Positions 35,192-44,264 of a stretch of DNA of 64,000 nucleotides are shown here, one piece after another. The position numbers and the translations under genes are program-made. The stretch lies in the NCBI GenBank assembly GCA_963825335.1, contig CAWGSP010000001.1, positions 1,116,001 through 1,180,000 on the forward strand, given 5' to 3'. The notes under the pieces are model-generated. The model was not told the DNA's origin. It saw nothing but the letters and a program-made list of their open reading frames with translations, and made no database searches. Source of the stretch: Methanobacterium_B sp963825335 (GTDB taxonomy: Archaea > Methanobacteriota > Methanobacteria > Methanobacteriales > Methanobacteriaceae). Numbering within the stretch: position 1 is the stretch's first letter; every line of letters begins with the position of its first letter.

Positions 35192-35953
35192 TCAAATTTT
35201 CTGTATAGTTTTACTTCGATTAATTTTGTTCATGGCATCTTTTGCAGCATTTTGTTCTGCTTCTTTTTTACTTCCACCAGTGCCTTTGCCATAGTTTTTA
35301 CCATCAATTACCGCTGTCATAGTAAATGTTTTATCATGTGGCTGTCCCTTTTCGCTGATTAACTCATAGGTTATAACTAGTCCATCTTGGTCGCATAACT
35401 GTTTGAATTCAGATTTATAATCATAAAAGAAGACATTTTTGATCTCTATGTGTGGCAGGACTGCTTTAGTTAGAAATTTTTTAACCACGTTCAAACCCAG
35501 ATCTAAATATAAAGCACCTATGAATGATTCAAACACATCGCTTATGATTGAATCTAATTCTCTATTTGTTAATTTTAGGCTGTTACCCAATTTTATATGC
35601 TCATTTAATCCCAATTCCATTGAATACGTATATATTGCTTGTTTGCATACATAATTAGCGCGTAAATTGGTTAACTGGCCTTCTGTTAAGCTCGAATCCA
35701 TATTATATAAAAATTCAGATACTACCAAATCCAAAACTGCGTCCCCTAAAAATTCTAATCGTTCATAACATTCATCTAGGTCATTTTCATTTGAATAAGA
35801 TTCATGAGTAAATGCCACTTCATAGAGGTGAATATTAATTGGTTTAATTGAGAATTTTTTTAACAACTGCATACTATCTAATTTAATATTGTGCTTAGAG
35901 CGTTTCAATATTTCCTTACAAATCTTTTTTTTTTTATTGTTACTATGCAACAA
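35192..35953 (-). CDS. rnc: Ribonuclease III (bacterial type)
   Basis: About 220-253 residues. The RNase III signature ERLEFLGDAVLDLVVSEFLY and the second catalytic block SDVFESFIGALYLDLG are complete, so the acidic residues for two-metal catalysis are present. The C-terminal dsRNA-binding domain ends GTGGSKKEAEQNAAKDAMNKI. It would cut double-stranded RNA. RNase III is uncommon in archaea, which usually process rRNA with splicing endonuclease. The start is unclear: two TTGs at 35953/35950 lie just below a TATA-like AAATATAAAG, an internal TTG has AAGGA, and an ATG at 35875 lies close to the conserved region. Confidence 0.9.
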   Translation of the reverse strand: MLHSNNKKKKICKEILKRSKHNIKLDSMQLLKKFSIKPINIHLYEVAFTHESYSNENDLDECYERLEFLGDAVLDLVVSEFLYNMDSSLTEGQLTNLRANYVCKQAIYTYSMELGLNEHIKLGNSLKLTNRELDSIISDVFESFIGALYLDLGLNVVKKFLTKAVLPHIEIKNVFFYDYKSEFKQLCDQDGLVITYELISEKGQPHDKTFTMTAVIDGKNYGKGTGGSKKEAEQNAAKDAMNKINRSKTIQKI

Positions 35954-36254
35954 CTAATAAATTTAAAACCTTTATATTTAATGAAATTTTCCTATACACA
36001 AGTTTACTCATTAAAAAAATAAGCTGATCATAGAACCATAGATAATTAATTCTTTTTTTAAATGGTTTTAGAAAATAAAAACACATGATTTCTGAAAATG
36101 AGGATGTATAGGGTCGGTTTTTTATATTAATACACATTTATTTGAAAAATTCTGTTTTTGCCCGCTTTGAACCAGTTCAGATATCATTTAAGGAATTTTT
36201 TTTTGATATTGCCCAGTATCGTAAACTTTAAATATTAAGACAAAGTTAATTAAC

Positions 36255-36298
36255 ATGATTAATAACTATTTGTAATGATTAATCACATAGATATAAAT
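36255..36298 (+). promoter_or_regulatory. acs promoter with upstream direct repeats
   Basis: ATGATTAAT occurs at 36255-36263 and again at 36275-36283, exactly 20 bp apart (two helical turns), followed by a TATA box ATATAAAT at 36291-36298. Two same-face sites against the BRE suggest a regulator of the acs-satP operon. The transcript would have a leader of about 60 nt. Confidence 0.5.
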
Positions 36299-36380
36299 GC
36301 TAAAATAAACTAGTTATTAAATGCAGTAGGTAAGTAAAAAAAAAACTTGGTTTGAAATAAAAAAATGGCGGTGAAAATAA

Positions 36381-38282
36381 ATGACACGAGACACAACTGT
36401 CCTTCTAGACGAAAAAAGGATTTTCAAGCCAAATGTGGAGACTATAGAAAGAGCTCACATCAAAAATTGGGAAAATGAAATCGAGAAGGGAAAAGACTTT
36501 GAGAAATACTGGGAAGATAAAGCAGAAGATCTGAACTGGTTCCAAAGATGGGACCAAGTACTCGATGAAAGTGATAAACCATTCTACAAATGGTTCGTAA
36601 ATGGAAAAATTAATATGGCTTATAATGCCGTTGATAGATGGATCGACACAGAAAAACGAAATCAACTAGCCATTCTTTACATCAATGAAAGAGGAGACGA
36701 AAGGAAATTAACCTACTACGAACTTTATCGTGAAGTTAACAAGATGGCCAATGCACTCAAAAACTTAGGAGTTAAAAAGGGTGAAACAGTATCTATGTAC
36801 CTTCCGATGTGCCCAGAACTCCTAATCTCTATGCTTGCATGCAACAAAATAGGGGCAGTGCACAGTGTTGTTTATTCTGGGCTGAGCGTAGGGTCATTTG
36901 TTGAAAGAATGAACGATTCGTATACAAAAATTCTAATAACTGCAGATGGAACATATCGAAGGGGAAAAATCATCGACCTCAAAAAGATCTCTGATGAAGC
37001 CATGCTTCAATGTCCAAATATCGAAACTGTAGTAGTTGTTAAACACACCGGAATCTCGACAGAAATGTCTGATCTAAGTGGAAAAGAGATATTTTACGAT
37101 AGATTAGTCGAGGGGGAACCAGCAGAATGTGAATGTGAACTTATGGATGCAGAAGATCCTCTTTTCATACTGTACACCTCTGGAAGTACTGGAAAACCCA
37201 AAGGAGTTCTCCACACAACGGGAGGATATATGGTTGGGGTGTCAACAACACTCAAAAACCTCTTTGACATACAAAATGATGATATGTGGTGGTGTACAGG
37301 AGATATAGGCTGGATAACAGGACACAGTTATGTTATATATGGCCCTCTCCTATTGGGAACCACAACCATAGTGTATGAAGGGGCACCAGACTTTCCAGAC
37401 CCTGGGGCATGGTGGAAAATCATAGAAAAATATGGAGTAACCAAGTTTTACACAGCACCAACAGCAATCAGACACTTGATGAGATTTGGAAACAGATATC
37501 TGGATATCTATAACCTAAACTCCCTGAGGATACTTGGAACTGTTGGAGAACCAATAAATCCTGAGGCATGGATGTGGTACTACAAAAATGTTGGAAAGGA
37601 AAAAACACCCATAATAGATACATGGTGGCAAACAGAAACAGGTATGCATTTAATTTCGCCATTACCATCTGCATATTTGAAACCGGGTTCAGCAACAAAA
37701 CCAGTACCGGGTGTTGAAGCAGATGTAGTAGATGAAAAAGGAAAGCCTGTACCGCCGGGGAAAGGAGGATTCCTTGTAATAAAAAAACCATGGCCTGCAA
37801 TGTTCAGAACTTTATATCATGATAAAGAAAGATTCAAAGAAGTGTACTGGAACCAAATTCCAGGGGTATACCTGGCCGGTGACATGGCCCGTAAAGACAA
37901 AGATGGATACTTCTGGATTCAAGGAAGGTCAGATGATGTACTCAAAATAGCAGGACACAGAATAGGTACTTCAGAGGTGGAGTCTGCATTTGTAAGCCAT
38001 CCAGCAGTAGCAGAAGCTGCAGTAATTGGGAAATCAGACCCAGTTAAGGGGCAGGTGATTAAAGCTTTCCTCATCCTGAAAAATAACTACCAACTCAAGA
38101 CCAACTTAATAGAAGAACTAAACAAACATGTGAGATATGAATTAGGACCTGTCGCAGTCATAGGCGAGATCGTAGAAGTAGAATCACTCCCAAAAACACG
38201 TAGCGGTAAGATTATGAGAAGAGTGCTCAGGGCAAGAGATAGGGGAGAAGATGAAGGTGACATATCCACACTCGAAGAATAA
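36381..38282 (+). CDS. acs: AMP-forming acetyl-CoA synthetase
   Basis: 633-residue adenylate-forming enzyme that activates acetate to acetyl-CoA through acetyl-AMP. Seen in order: the ACAS N-terminal region (KDFEKYWEDKAEDLNWFQRW), the P-loop YTSGSTGKPKGVLHTTGG, GDIGWITGHSYVIYGPL, WWQTETGMH, the hinge GRSDDVLKIAGHRIGTSEVE, and PKTRSGKIMRRVLR with the C-terminal catalytic lysine. Length and motifs match bona fide Acs. GGTGA precedes the ATG by eight bases. It is co-transcribed with an acetate transporter, so acetate assimilation is the likely role. Confidence 0.96.
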   Translation: MTRDTTVLLDEKRIFKPNVETIERAHIKNWENEIEKGKDFEKYWEDKAEDLNWFQRWDQVLDESDKPFYKWFVNGKINMAYNAVDRWIDTEKRNQLAILYINERGDERKLTYYELYREVNKMANALKNLGVKKGETVSMYLPMCPELLISMLACNKIGAVHSVVYSGLSVGSFVERMNDSYTKILITADGTYRRGKIIDLKKISDEAMLQCPNIETVVVVKHTGISTEMSDLSGKEIFYDRLVEGEPAECECELMDAEDPLFILYTSGSTGKPKGVLHTTGGYMVGVSTTLKNLFDIQNDDMWWCTGDIGWITGHSYVIYGPLLLGTTTIVYEGAPDFPDPGAWWKIIEKYGVTKFYTAPTAIRHLMRFGNRYLDIYNLNSLRILGTVGEPINPEAWMWYYKNVGKEKTPIIDTWWQTETGMHLISPLPSAYLKPGSATKPVPGVEADVVDEKGKPVPPGKGGFLVIKKPWPAMFRTLYHDKERFKEVYWNQIPGVYLAGDMARKDKDGYFWIQGRSDDVLKIAGHRIGTSEVESAFVSHPAVAEAAVIGKSDPVKGQVIKAFLILKNNYQLKTNLIEELNKHVRYELGPVAVIGEIVEVESLPKTRSGKIMRRVLRARDRGEDEGDISTLEE

Positions 38283-38329
38283 TAATGGAAGATTTTGATA
38301 TTTAAATTATAAAAAACATGGTGAAAAAA

Positions 38330-38911
38330 ATGACGGAAAATATCGAGAATGAAGTTGTATTAAAGGATTTAACAGCAAATCCTGCCCCACTTGGACTTTT
38401 AGGATTTGGACTTACCACTGTGTTACTAAATCTTAGTAATGCGGGATTGTATCCATTAAACAGTATGATACTGGCCATGGGAATAGCTTATGGGGGAATA
38501 GCCCAGATTCTGGCATGTTGGATGGAATATAAAAAAGGAAACACATTTGGAATGGTGGCGTTTGGTTCGTATGGACTGTTCTGGTGGAGTTTTGTTCTAA
38601 TATTCATCCTGCCTAAATTAGGACTTGCCACAGCTCCGGATCCAATATCGCTAGGATCCTATCTGTTCATGTGGGGTCTTTTCACACTGGTAATGTTCTT
38701 CGGATCCCTAAAACACATCAGAGGACTACAAGTAGTATTTGGAAGTTTGGCAGTTCTGTTCTTCCTGTTATCTGCCGGAGCAATAACCGGTAATTCGACA
38801 ATAACATTAATAGCAGGAGTCGAAGGAATATTCACAGGAATGTCTGCGGTTTACGTGGGACTTGCACAAGTGATAAATGAATCCTACCTAAAGAACATAC
38901 TACCAGTCTAA
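38330..38911 (+). CDS. satP: Acetate transporter, SatP/YaaH (GPR1/FUN34) family
   Basis: 193 residues with six hydrophobic segments. The family signature NPAPLGLLGFG is at the N-terminus, and GGIAQILACWMEYKKGNTFG is the conserved middle part. Members carry acetate or succinate with protons. The ATG at 38330 is preferred over one four codons upstream because GGTGA at 38320-38324 sits five bases before it. It lies 47 bp after acs and should supply it with acetate. Confidence 0.92.
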   Translation: MTENIENEVVLKDLTANPAPLGLLGFGLTTVLLNLSNAGLYPLNSMILAMGIAYGGIAQILACWMEYKKGNTFGMVAFGSYGLFWWSFVLIFILPKLGLATAPDPISLGSYLFMWGLFTLVMFFGSLKHIRGLQVVFGSLAVLFFLLSAGAITGNSTITLIAGVEGIFTGMSAVYVGLAQVINESYLKNILPV

Positions 38912-38986
38912 TGAGTATCTCAGAGTTACTGTTCAATGGTGCGTGAATCTGGAATACCATGATTAGAATCAGTTTAAACCTGTAAT

Positions 38987-39008
38987 TTCTTTTTTTTATT
39001 TTTTTTAA
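38987..39008 (+). terminator. U-rich terminator of the acs-satP operon
   Basis: Two consecutive T-runs of eight separated by one A, about 75 bp after the satP stop. Typical archaeal oligo-U termination signal. The rest of 38912-39233 shows no gene. Confidence 0.55.
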
Positions 39009-39233
39009 GCATCCTTTGAGTATTCTATTAATTATTTTCAAGAATTTACAATATACCAACGAGACACTATTTGTCACAGTTGAAAAATATTTAATAAATA
39101 AATCTACATTGAAAATCTGATCTTTTACGATTACATCTCAGAATCCGGTTTTGAAGGTATCATGCAATAAAACATACACAGATCTTCAGGAAGTTCAAGT
39201 GATAAAGGTTCTCGTCTTTTATTTTATGCTGGT

Positions 39234-39655
39234 ATGTTTGTATCTATTGAAATTGCTAATTTCTTCGTTAATAATGATATTGCCCTGCTTCCTAATTGGT
39301 TCTTCTTTTTTGGCATAGGTTTGATGATTTTAGGAATTATTATTAGGCAATGGTCCATTGCTGTTTTAGGTAGATTTTTTTCTTCTACGGTTGTACTCAA
39401 GAAGGTCAAAAAGTAGTTGACAAAGGCCCTTACAAGCTGATTAGACATCCTGCATATACGGGTTATCTTTTAACACTTATTGGGCTCGGATTAGCCTGGC
39501 TATCATGGGGTGCTGTCATTGCAATATTAATAGTAACTGGTTGTATCCTCACTTATAGAATTTCTGTAGAGGAAAAAGTCTTAATTACAAATTTAGGTAA
39601 TCCATATAAAGAATATATGAAAAAAACTAAAAGGATTATTCCATATGTTTTGTGA
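39234..39655 (+). pseudogene. ICMT-like membrane methyltransferase, frameshifted and N-terminally incomplete
   Basis: Two frames join into an isoprenylcysteine carboxyl methyltransferase-like protein: LPNWFFFFGIGLMILG, RQWSIAVLGRFFSSTVVL, then KGPYKLIRHPAYTGYLL, RISVEEKVLITNLGNPYKEY and TKRIIPYV, all hallmarks of the family. The break is at about 39398-39401, where CTCAAGAAGG lacks one base. Upstream of 39234 the frame stays open for about 25 codons with no good start, so the N-terminus is missing or lies beyond another lesion. Members methylate small or lipid-like thiols or amines in the membrane. Likely broken, or poorly sequenced. Confidence 0.7.
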
Positions 39656-39946
39656 ATTAATAATTGTAAATTATATAGCATAGTATTGTAAAAATGAAGT
39701 TTAAGGATCTTGATTTGAATAGTATAAATAAGATTTGAATTTTTAGAGGAATATGGATGTTGAATGTTGCATTTAAAGACTCGGAAAAGCTGTACTGTTA
39801 TGGTTAAAATTATAATATTTTTTTATTTAAAATCTAATTTGTATTAAATTATCTGATTTTTACTTCTATTAACACCTAACAGAATAAATAATTATTTTCA
39901 AGTGATTTTAATATGTTTGTAATCTGTAAACTTTTAATTTTATGCC

Positions 39947-40907
39947 ATGCTTTCAGAACTTTTTAAAACAGATAAGCGGGTTGAAATTCTTAATTATGTC
40001 CTTTATAATGAGGCTAGTACCATAACAGAAATTTCAAAAAAACTAAAGTATCTAAAAGGCTTGTTTCAAGGTTTATGAAATATTAGAAGCTTCAGCATTA
40101 ATAGAAAAAGAGAGAGAAAATATATTCTAGTAAATAATGAAATTGTTAAAGCAATTAAAAAACTTCTGAATTTAGAGAGAATAAACATAAATATTAATGA
40201 TAACTCCTGGGCAGATGCAATAGGGATATATGGAAGCTTGGCTTCTGGTACCATCACTTCAGAGTGATTTAGATATATGGATTAAAGTTAATCAATATCC
40301 TATAGAATACGAATTAGTAATTTCAAAAAAATTTAAGAAAAACCACCCAAACTGAAGTTAACCTCTTTATTTTAACTCCTGAAAAATTAAAATCTATAAA
40401 AGACACAGATAAACCGTTTTACAATTCAATTACTAGAAATACAACTATTTTAAAGGTGAATCATTTGAAATGAACTTGAAAACTGTTTCAAAAGAAAACA
40501 TTAAGAGAAGTTGAATCTTCCTATGAAAAAGCTGAACTTTCAATTAAACAGGCTAAAGAATGGTTAATAGAAGCAGAAAAGAATTTAGAAAATAATACTT
40601 GTAAATCTGCACAAATATCTACATACCTTGCGTTTTTCCATTCTCCAAGAGCAGCTCTTTTTAGAGATGGGATAAGAGAAAAGAGTCATTATTGTATTGG
40701 AGTCTATCTAGAAAATATGTAGATAATGGAGATCTCGAGGAAGAATATACATTGCTATTTGATAGAATGCTGAGTGCTAGAAATACTGATCAATATTCAT
40801 TTCAGACAGCGCCATCACTTGAAGAAGTTAAATCAGGAATTCAAGCTGCAGAAAAATTCATAAATAGAATCCAACAATTATTAGAAGATACAACTACCAT
40901 AAATTAG
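39947..40907 (+). pseudogene. HTH-nucleotidyltransferase (MNT) plus HEPN gene(s), with seven or eight indels
   Basis: Pieces in all three frames assemble into: an HTH start MLSELFKTDKRVEILNYVLY, TITEISKKLK, a LVNNEIVKAIKK wing end, a nucleotidyltransferase core with GSLASG and SDLDIWIK, then a HEPN-like helical half (AELSIKQAKEWLIEAEKN, SPRAALFRDGIREKSHYCIG, GIQAAEKFINRIQ). MNT/HEPN pairs are common archaeal toxin-antitoxin modules: HEPN is the RNase-like toxin and MNT adenylylates it. One-base gains or losses, nearly all in short A or T runs, fall near 40046, 40072, 40119, 40249 (one extra or two missing), 40340, 40453, 40496 and 40713. If all are repaired MNT and HEPN form one chain; at 40453 the two could instead be separate genes overlapping by ATGA. 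Confidence 0.7.
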
Positions 40908-41678
40908 TAAATAGTACTTTTTCTACTATTTAACCTATTTCAGCAACCAGGCTGCTGGGAAACTATTACAACCAATTGTCAAATTGACAATACTGAACTT
41001 GATATGGCAGCAATAGATTTAGATATGTTTGCTAAAATGGTATTCTTATTTTCTTCCTTTAAATCCATATTCAAAACATATTAAGTTCAAATAATATTTC
41101 AAAATTGAAATGAGTATACTAAGTTGTAATGATTATAAAAATTTTATAAAATCATCATATTTTGCACCAAAATTAAATTTATAAATCTAAAATGACTTTT
41201 TTAAATAATTGATCAATAATTTTACATTTATAATTCATTTAAGTCATTTTTGAATAAAATTCACTTTAAAATTTACTTCGTTAAATTCCGCTATAACGAA
41301 GTATGAAAATAAAATTGACCATGTAGGTATATATTCTACGAATTCAACATTGGTATCGGCATAATTATTTAATTATTCATTAAATTCTTTTAATACCAAT
41401 GAACAAAGCTATATTTTTAGGTATGATTACATGATTGCTTGCAAAGTTCAATTTTTTTTATTGAATACATATTATTGGAATAATTGAGAAATTAATATTA
41501 AATTTCATGAAATGTTTGTTTTTTTTTAAATAGATTTTTTTAATCTAAATATTAGCAATATTGATAATTATTTTAATATATTCAATAAATTTATATAATA
41601 TAATTTAAATACATGAATTTGAGTTAGTATAAATTAATTATTTTAAGATGTAACTAGAATATGTTAAGGTGAGGATGT
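40908..41678. other. A+T-rich intergenic stretch with a possible gene fragment
   Basis: About 770 bp. From roughly 40938 a plus frame reads QQPGCWETITTNCQ then ELDMAAIDLDMFAKMV before stopping near 41083; it is protein-like but has no start and no family I recognise, so it is probably a remnant. The remaining 600 bp are over 75% A+T. No repeat or RNA gene seen. Confidence 0.4.
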
Positions 41679-41978
41679 ATGAAAGCAAAGAAATTGAAAA
41701 TTTATATCAAATCAGCAGATTTCTCTTATCCCATACCTGCGTTTCGATTCCGTACCATTCGATTGATTTCCAAAATGTTAATTAAAGGTTATCAATTGAA
41801 ATTTAGAAATCAAACATCACCATCATCCAGTGGATATGAGAATATTCTAAAGAATATAACCAGTAAAGATATCGATGGAATCATAGATGAACTAGAAAAA
41901 AATGAACCATTTGAATTAGTTGACATTGAAGATTACGATGAGAATGGAGAAGTTATAGTTAAGATCTATACTCTATAA
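41679..41978 (+). CDS. Small protein resembling the C-terminal domain of the third gene of this operon
   Basis: 99 residues, no named family recognised. KKLKIYIKS...IPAFRFRTIRLISKMLIKGY...DIDGIIDELEKNEPFELVDIED...GEVIVKIYTL lines up by eye with residues 45-127 of the SHOCT-like protein at 42398-42781 (WLKVRVKT...IPISLVDVGLKLA...DIESIIKAVQNGAEGKIVDVED...HVKVYVE). So the two are probably paralogous domains. GGTGAGGAT precedes the ATG. First gene of a three-gene operon. Confidence 0.75.
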   Translation: MKAKKLKIYIKSADFSYPIPAFRFRTIRLISKMLIKGYQLKFRNQTSPSSSGYENILKNITSKDIDGIIDELEKNEPFELVDIEDYDENGEVIVKIYTL

Positions 41979-42002
41979 AAAAGGAGAAGAAGGTTTTTTA
42001 TT

Positions 42003-42362
42003 ATGAAACGTGAAGTGCTAGGGAATTGTCCAGTATGTAATAATGAAACTAAAGTTACTGAGGTTTACTGTAATAACTGTGAAACAGTTATTCGTGGTGA
42101 ATTTGATCTTTGCAAGTTCTGCAGGTTAACTGAACAACAAAAATACTTCGTTGAATTATTCCTTAAAAATAGAGGTAATATCAAAGAAATTGAGAAAGAA
42201 TTAGGAATATCATACCCTACTGTAAGAAATAAACTTGATGAAGTGATTCAAACATTAGGATATAACGTGGAGAAATCACCCAATAATCAGAAAGAAATTC
42301 TAGAAAAGCTTAGTAATGGCGAAATCAGTAAAGATGAAGCTTTAAAATTACTTAATAAATGA
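42003..42362 (+). CDS. DUF2089-family zinc-ribbon/HTH protein
   Basis: 119 residues. N-terminal zinc ribbon CPVCNNETKVTEVYCNNCE with a further CKFC, then a helix-turn-helix-like part RGNIKEIEKELGISYPTVRNKLDEVI, typical of DUF2089, and a C-terminal SHOCT-like helix pair (ILEKLSNGEISKDEALKLL). Probably a DNA-binding regulator; bacterial relatives sit beside SHOCT/DUF4097 envelope-stress genes, matching the neighbour here. GGAGAAG precedes the ATG and the gap to the previous gene is 24 bp. Confidence 0.82.
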   Translation: MKREVLGNCPVCNNETKVTEVYCNNCETVIRGEFDLCKFCRLTEQQKYFVELFLKNRGNIKEIEKELGISYPTVRNKLDEVIQTLGYNVEKSPNNQKEILEKLSNGEISKDEALKLLNK

Positions 42363-42397
42363 AATTTTTATTAAAATAAAAAGGAGTTGATTATTTT

Positions 42398-42781
42398 ATG
42401 CCTAAAACTGAATCAGACGAAAAAATGCAAATATTGAGAATGGTTGAAGAGAGTAAAATTAATGCAAAAGAAGCAATGGAACTAATGAACGCATTAGGAC
42501 GAACTCAAGAAGATATTACACTTAAAAATGATGCTAAATGGTTAAAAGTTAGAGTTAAAACCCTGGATAATAAAGACAAAGTGAACGTTAATATACCTAT
42601 ATCTTTAGTAGATGTAGGATTAAAACTTGCAACTGCATATGCACCCAACTTCAAGAAATCAGACCTTGAAAAAATTGATATTGAATCAATAATCAAAGCT
42701 GTTCAAAATGGAGCTGAAGGTAAGATAGTTGATGTGGAAGATGAAGAAAATCAAACTCATGTCAAAGTCTATGTTGAATAA
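42398..42781 (+). CDS. SHOCT-like domain protein of the DUF2089 operon
   Basis: 127 residues. The first 40 residues (KMQILRMVEESKINAKEAMELMNAL) form the SHOCT-like helix pair found at the start of YvlB/LiaX-type proteins. The rest is a compact alpha/beta domain shared with the 99-residue protein of the same operon. Function unknown; in Firmicutes similar cassettes respond to envelope stress. No membrane segment is seen. AGGAGTTG precedes the ATG. Confidence 0.75.
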   Translation: MPKTESDEKMQILRMVEESKINAKEAMELMNALGRTQEDITLKNDAKWLKVRVKTLDNKDKVNVNIPISLVDVGLKLATAYAPNFKKSDLEKIDIESIIKAVQNGAEGKIVDVEDEENQTHVKVYVE

Positions 42782-43036
42782 AAAAATCATTAAAAATTAT
42801 AATTTTTTTTATTTAATTTCTATTATTCTATTTATCTGATTATTTTATAAATAAAAATACAACGATTTTTATTCTTTTTCAAAAAAATATTATTAAATGA
42901 TCGAGCACAGAATATAGTTACAAAAAGCTTTATATCTGATTAAAAAGTATAAAACTGAGATTATAGTTTTATCATAGAAACTACTGGTTAAAAATTGGTC
43001 TTATTGAGGGACTAAAGTTTTATTTGAGGGATTAAA

Positions 43037-43444
43037 ATGGCAGAATGGAAAATAATAGGATTAAGCGCTCTGATCAACTCAGGTCTAACAATCTTAATAA
43101 TCACCTTAATCGTCCCTCTCTTCTTTTTAGGCCCATTAATTGGCGGATTTTTATCATCTTACCTAAGCCATGGATATGATGGTTACGCTAAAATGGATTT
43201 AAAAGATGGATTTATTGTTGGGGCTATTTCCGGAATAATCGGTGGTTTAATAATAACCACGGTATTAATTCTAGGCTTTGGAACCATCAGTATCATTATG
43301 GGATTAATATCTTCTAAAATTGGAATAAATCATAATACCAATACTCTATTAGCCGCATATGTCATTCTAGAATTTTCGGTATTGATAAGTACGATAATAG
43401 GGGCTATAGGCGGAACAATGGGGGTTATTGTTAAAAATGAATGA
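43037..43444 (+). CDS. DUF5518-type small membrane protein
   Basis: 135 residues with four hydrophobic segments; the first pair encloses FLGPLIGGFLSSYLSHGYDGYAKMDLKDGF, with a GGxxSSYL-type glycine-rich turn and a repeated GAISGIIGGL. This layout is common among small uncharacterised membrane proteins of Methanobacteriales assigned to DUF5518. Function unknown. GAGGGATT lies four bases before the ATG. Confidence 0.75.
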   Translation: MAEWKIIGLSALINSGLTILIITLIVPLFFLGPLIGGFLSSYLSHGYDGYAKMDLKDGFIVGAISGIIGGLIITTVLILGFGTISIIMGLISSKIGINHNTNTLLAAYVILEFSVLISTIIGAIGGTMGVIVKNE

Positions 43445-43620
43445 GATTGATTACCATCAATGGGTTTTTTTTAAGCAATAAAAAATCCCGGGTGATCTAG
43501 TTTAACCAAATTTAGAAATGCAGTACTGAACATATAATAACATATTAATGATCTGTTGAAAGGTTTAGACATCCTCGAACATAAATAAAATTTAACCGAT
43601 AATATGGATGGTTGATAGAT

Positions 43621-43938
43621 ATGGAAGATGGATTTATAATATGGGATGAAACAAAAAAAGAAAAGATCACTTCTGAGAGGATTAAAATCGTTTTAGTTAG
43701 CGAAGAAATTCCAAAAAATATCCCTGAAAAAATTTTAGAATATCTCCTGATGGAAAAGGAACCAGAAGAAAAACAAGACGAAGATAAAGAATATAAGTTC
43801 CAAGGAAGATGGAACGGTGACAAATATGAAATTATCAATTCAACAAATCATGATAGATATAAAGATATTAAGAAGGAACCCTGTGACATAACAACCAATG
43901 TCTGGGGTGAAATAGTGAGAAATGAAATGAGGGAATAA
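43621..43938 (+). CDS. Uncharacterised small acidic protein
   Basis: About 105 residues and not recognised. It is charged and soluble, with a Glu/Lys-rich middle (EPEEKQDEDKEYKF) and a C-terminal part containing one cysteine. The track start is a TTG three codons upstream; the ATG at 43621 is preferred because GGTTGAT precedes it closely. It stands alone on the plus strand between a membrane protein and the sensor kinase. Confidence 0.55.
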   Translation: MEDGFIIWDETKKEKITSERIKIVLVSEEIPKNIPEKILEYLLMEKEPEEKQDEDKEYKFQGRWNGDKYEIINSTNHDRYKDIKKEPCDITTNVWGEIVRNEMRE

Positions 43939-44264
43939 CTGATAATTTGGTATTAAACCGAACGATAAAAGTAAATTATCAAATTATAATAATTAACACT
44001 AATATTTTTATATGAAACGAATTTAATTGAATAAACCGATATTAAGATACCAATTAAAAATATGGATAAAGATTTTATAATCTAGACTAGATTAAGTTGG
44101 GATAACTGGTCAGAATAGGAAAATAATTACCCTAGAATTGTTTTACTAAAAGTTATTCCATGATTGATGACTAATTAAATTTTTTTTGTTATACATTTTA
44201 ATATTAAAAAAATATATATAATTTATACACTATTTTCTTTATTAGTAACTATTTGAGGTTGAAA
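43939..44264. other. Intergenic region with sensor-kinase promoter
   Basis: A+T-rich, no gene. An AAATATATATAATTTATAC stretch at about 44210-44228 contains a good TATA box for the kinase gene, with transcription expected about 25-30 bp downstream. Confidence 0.4.
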
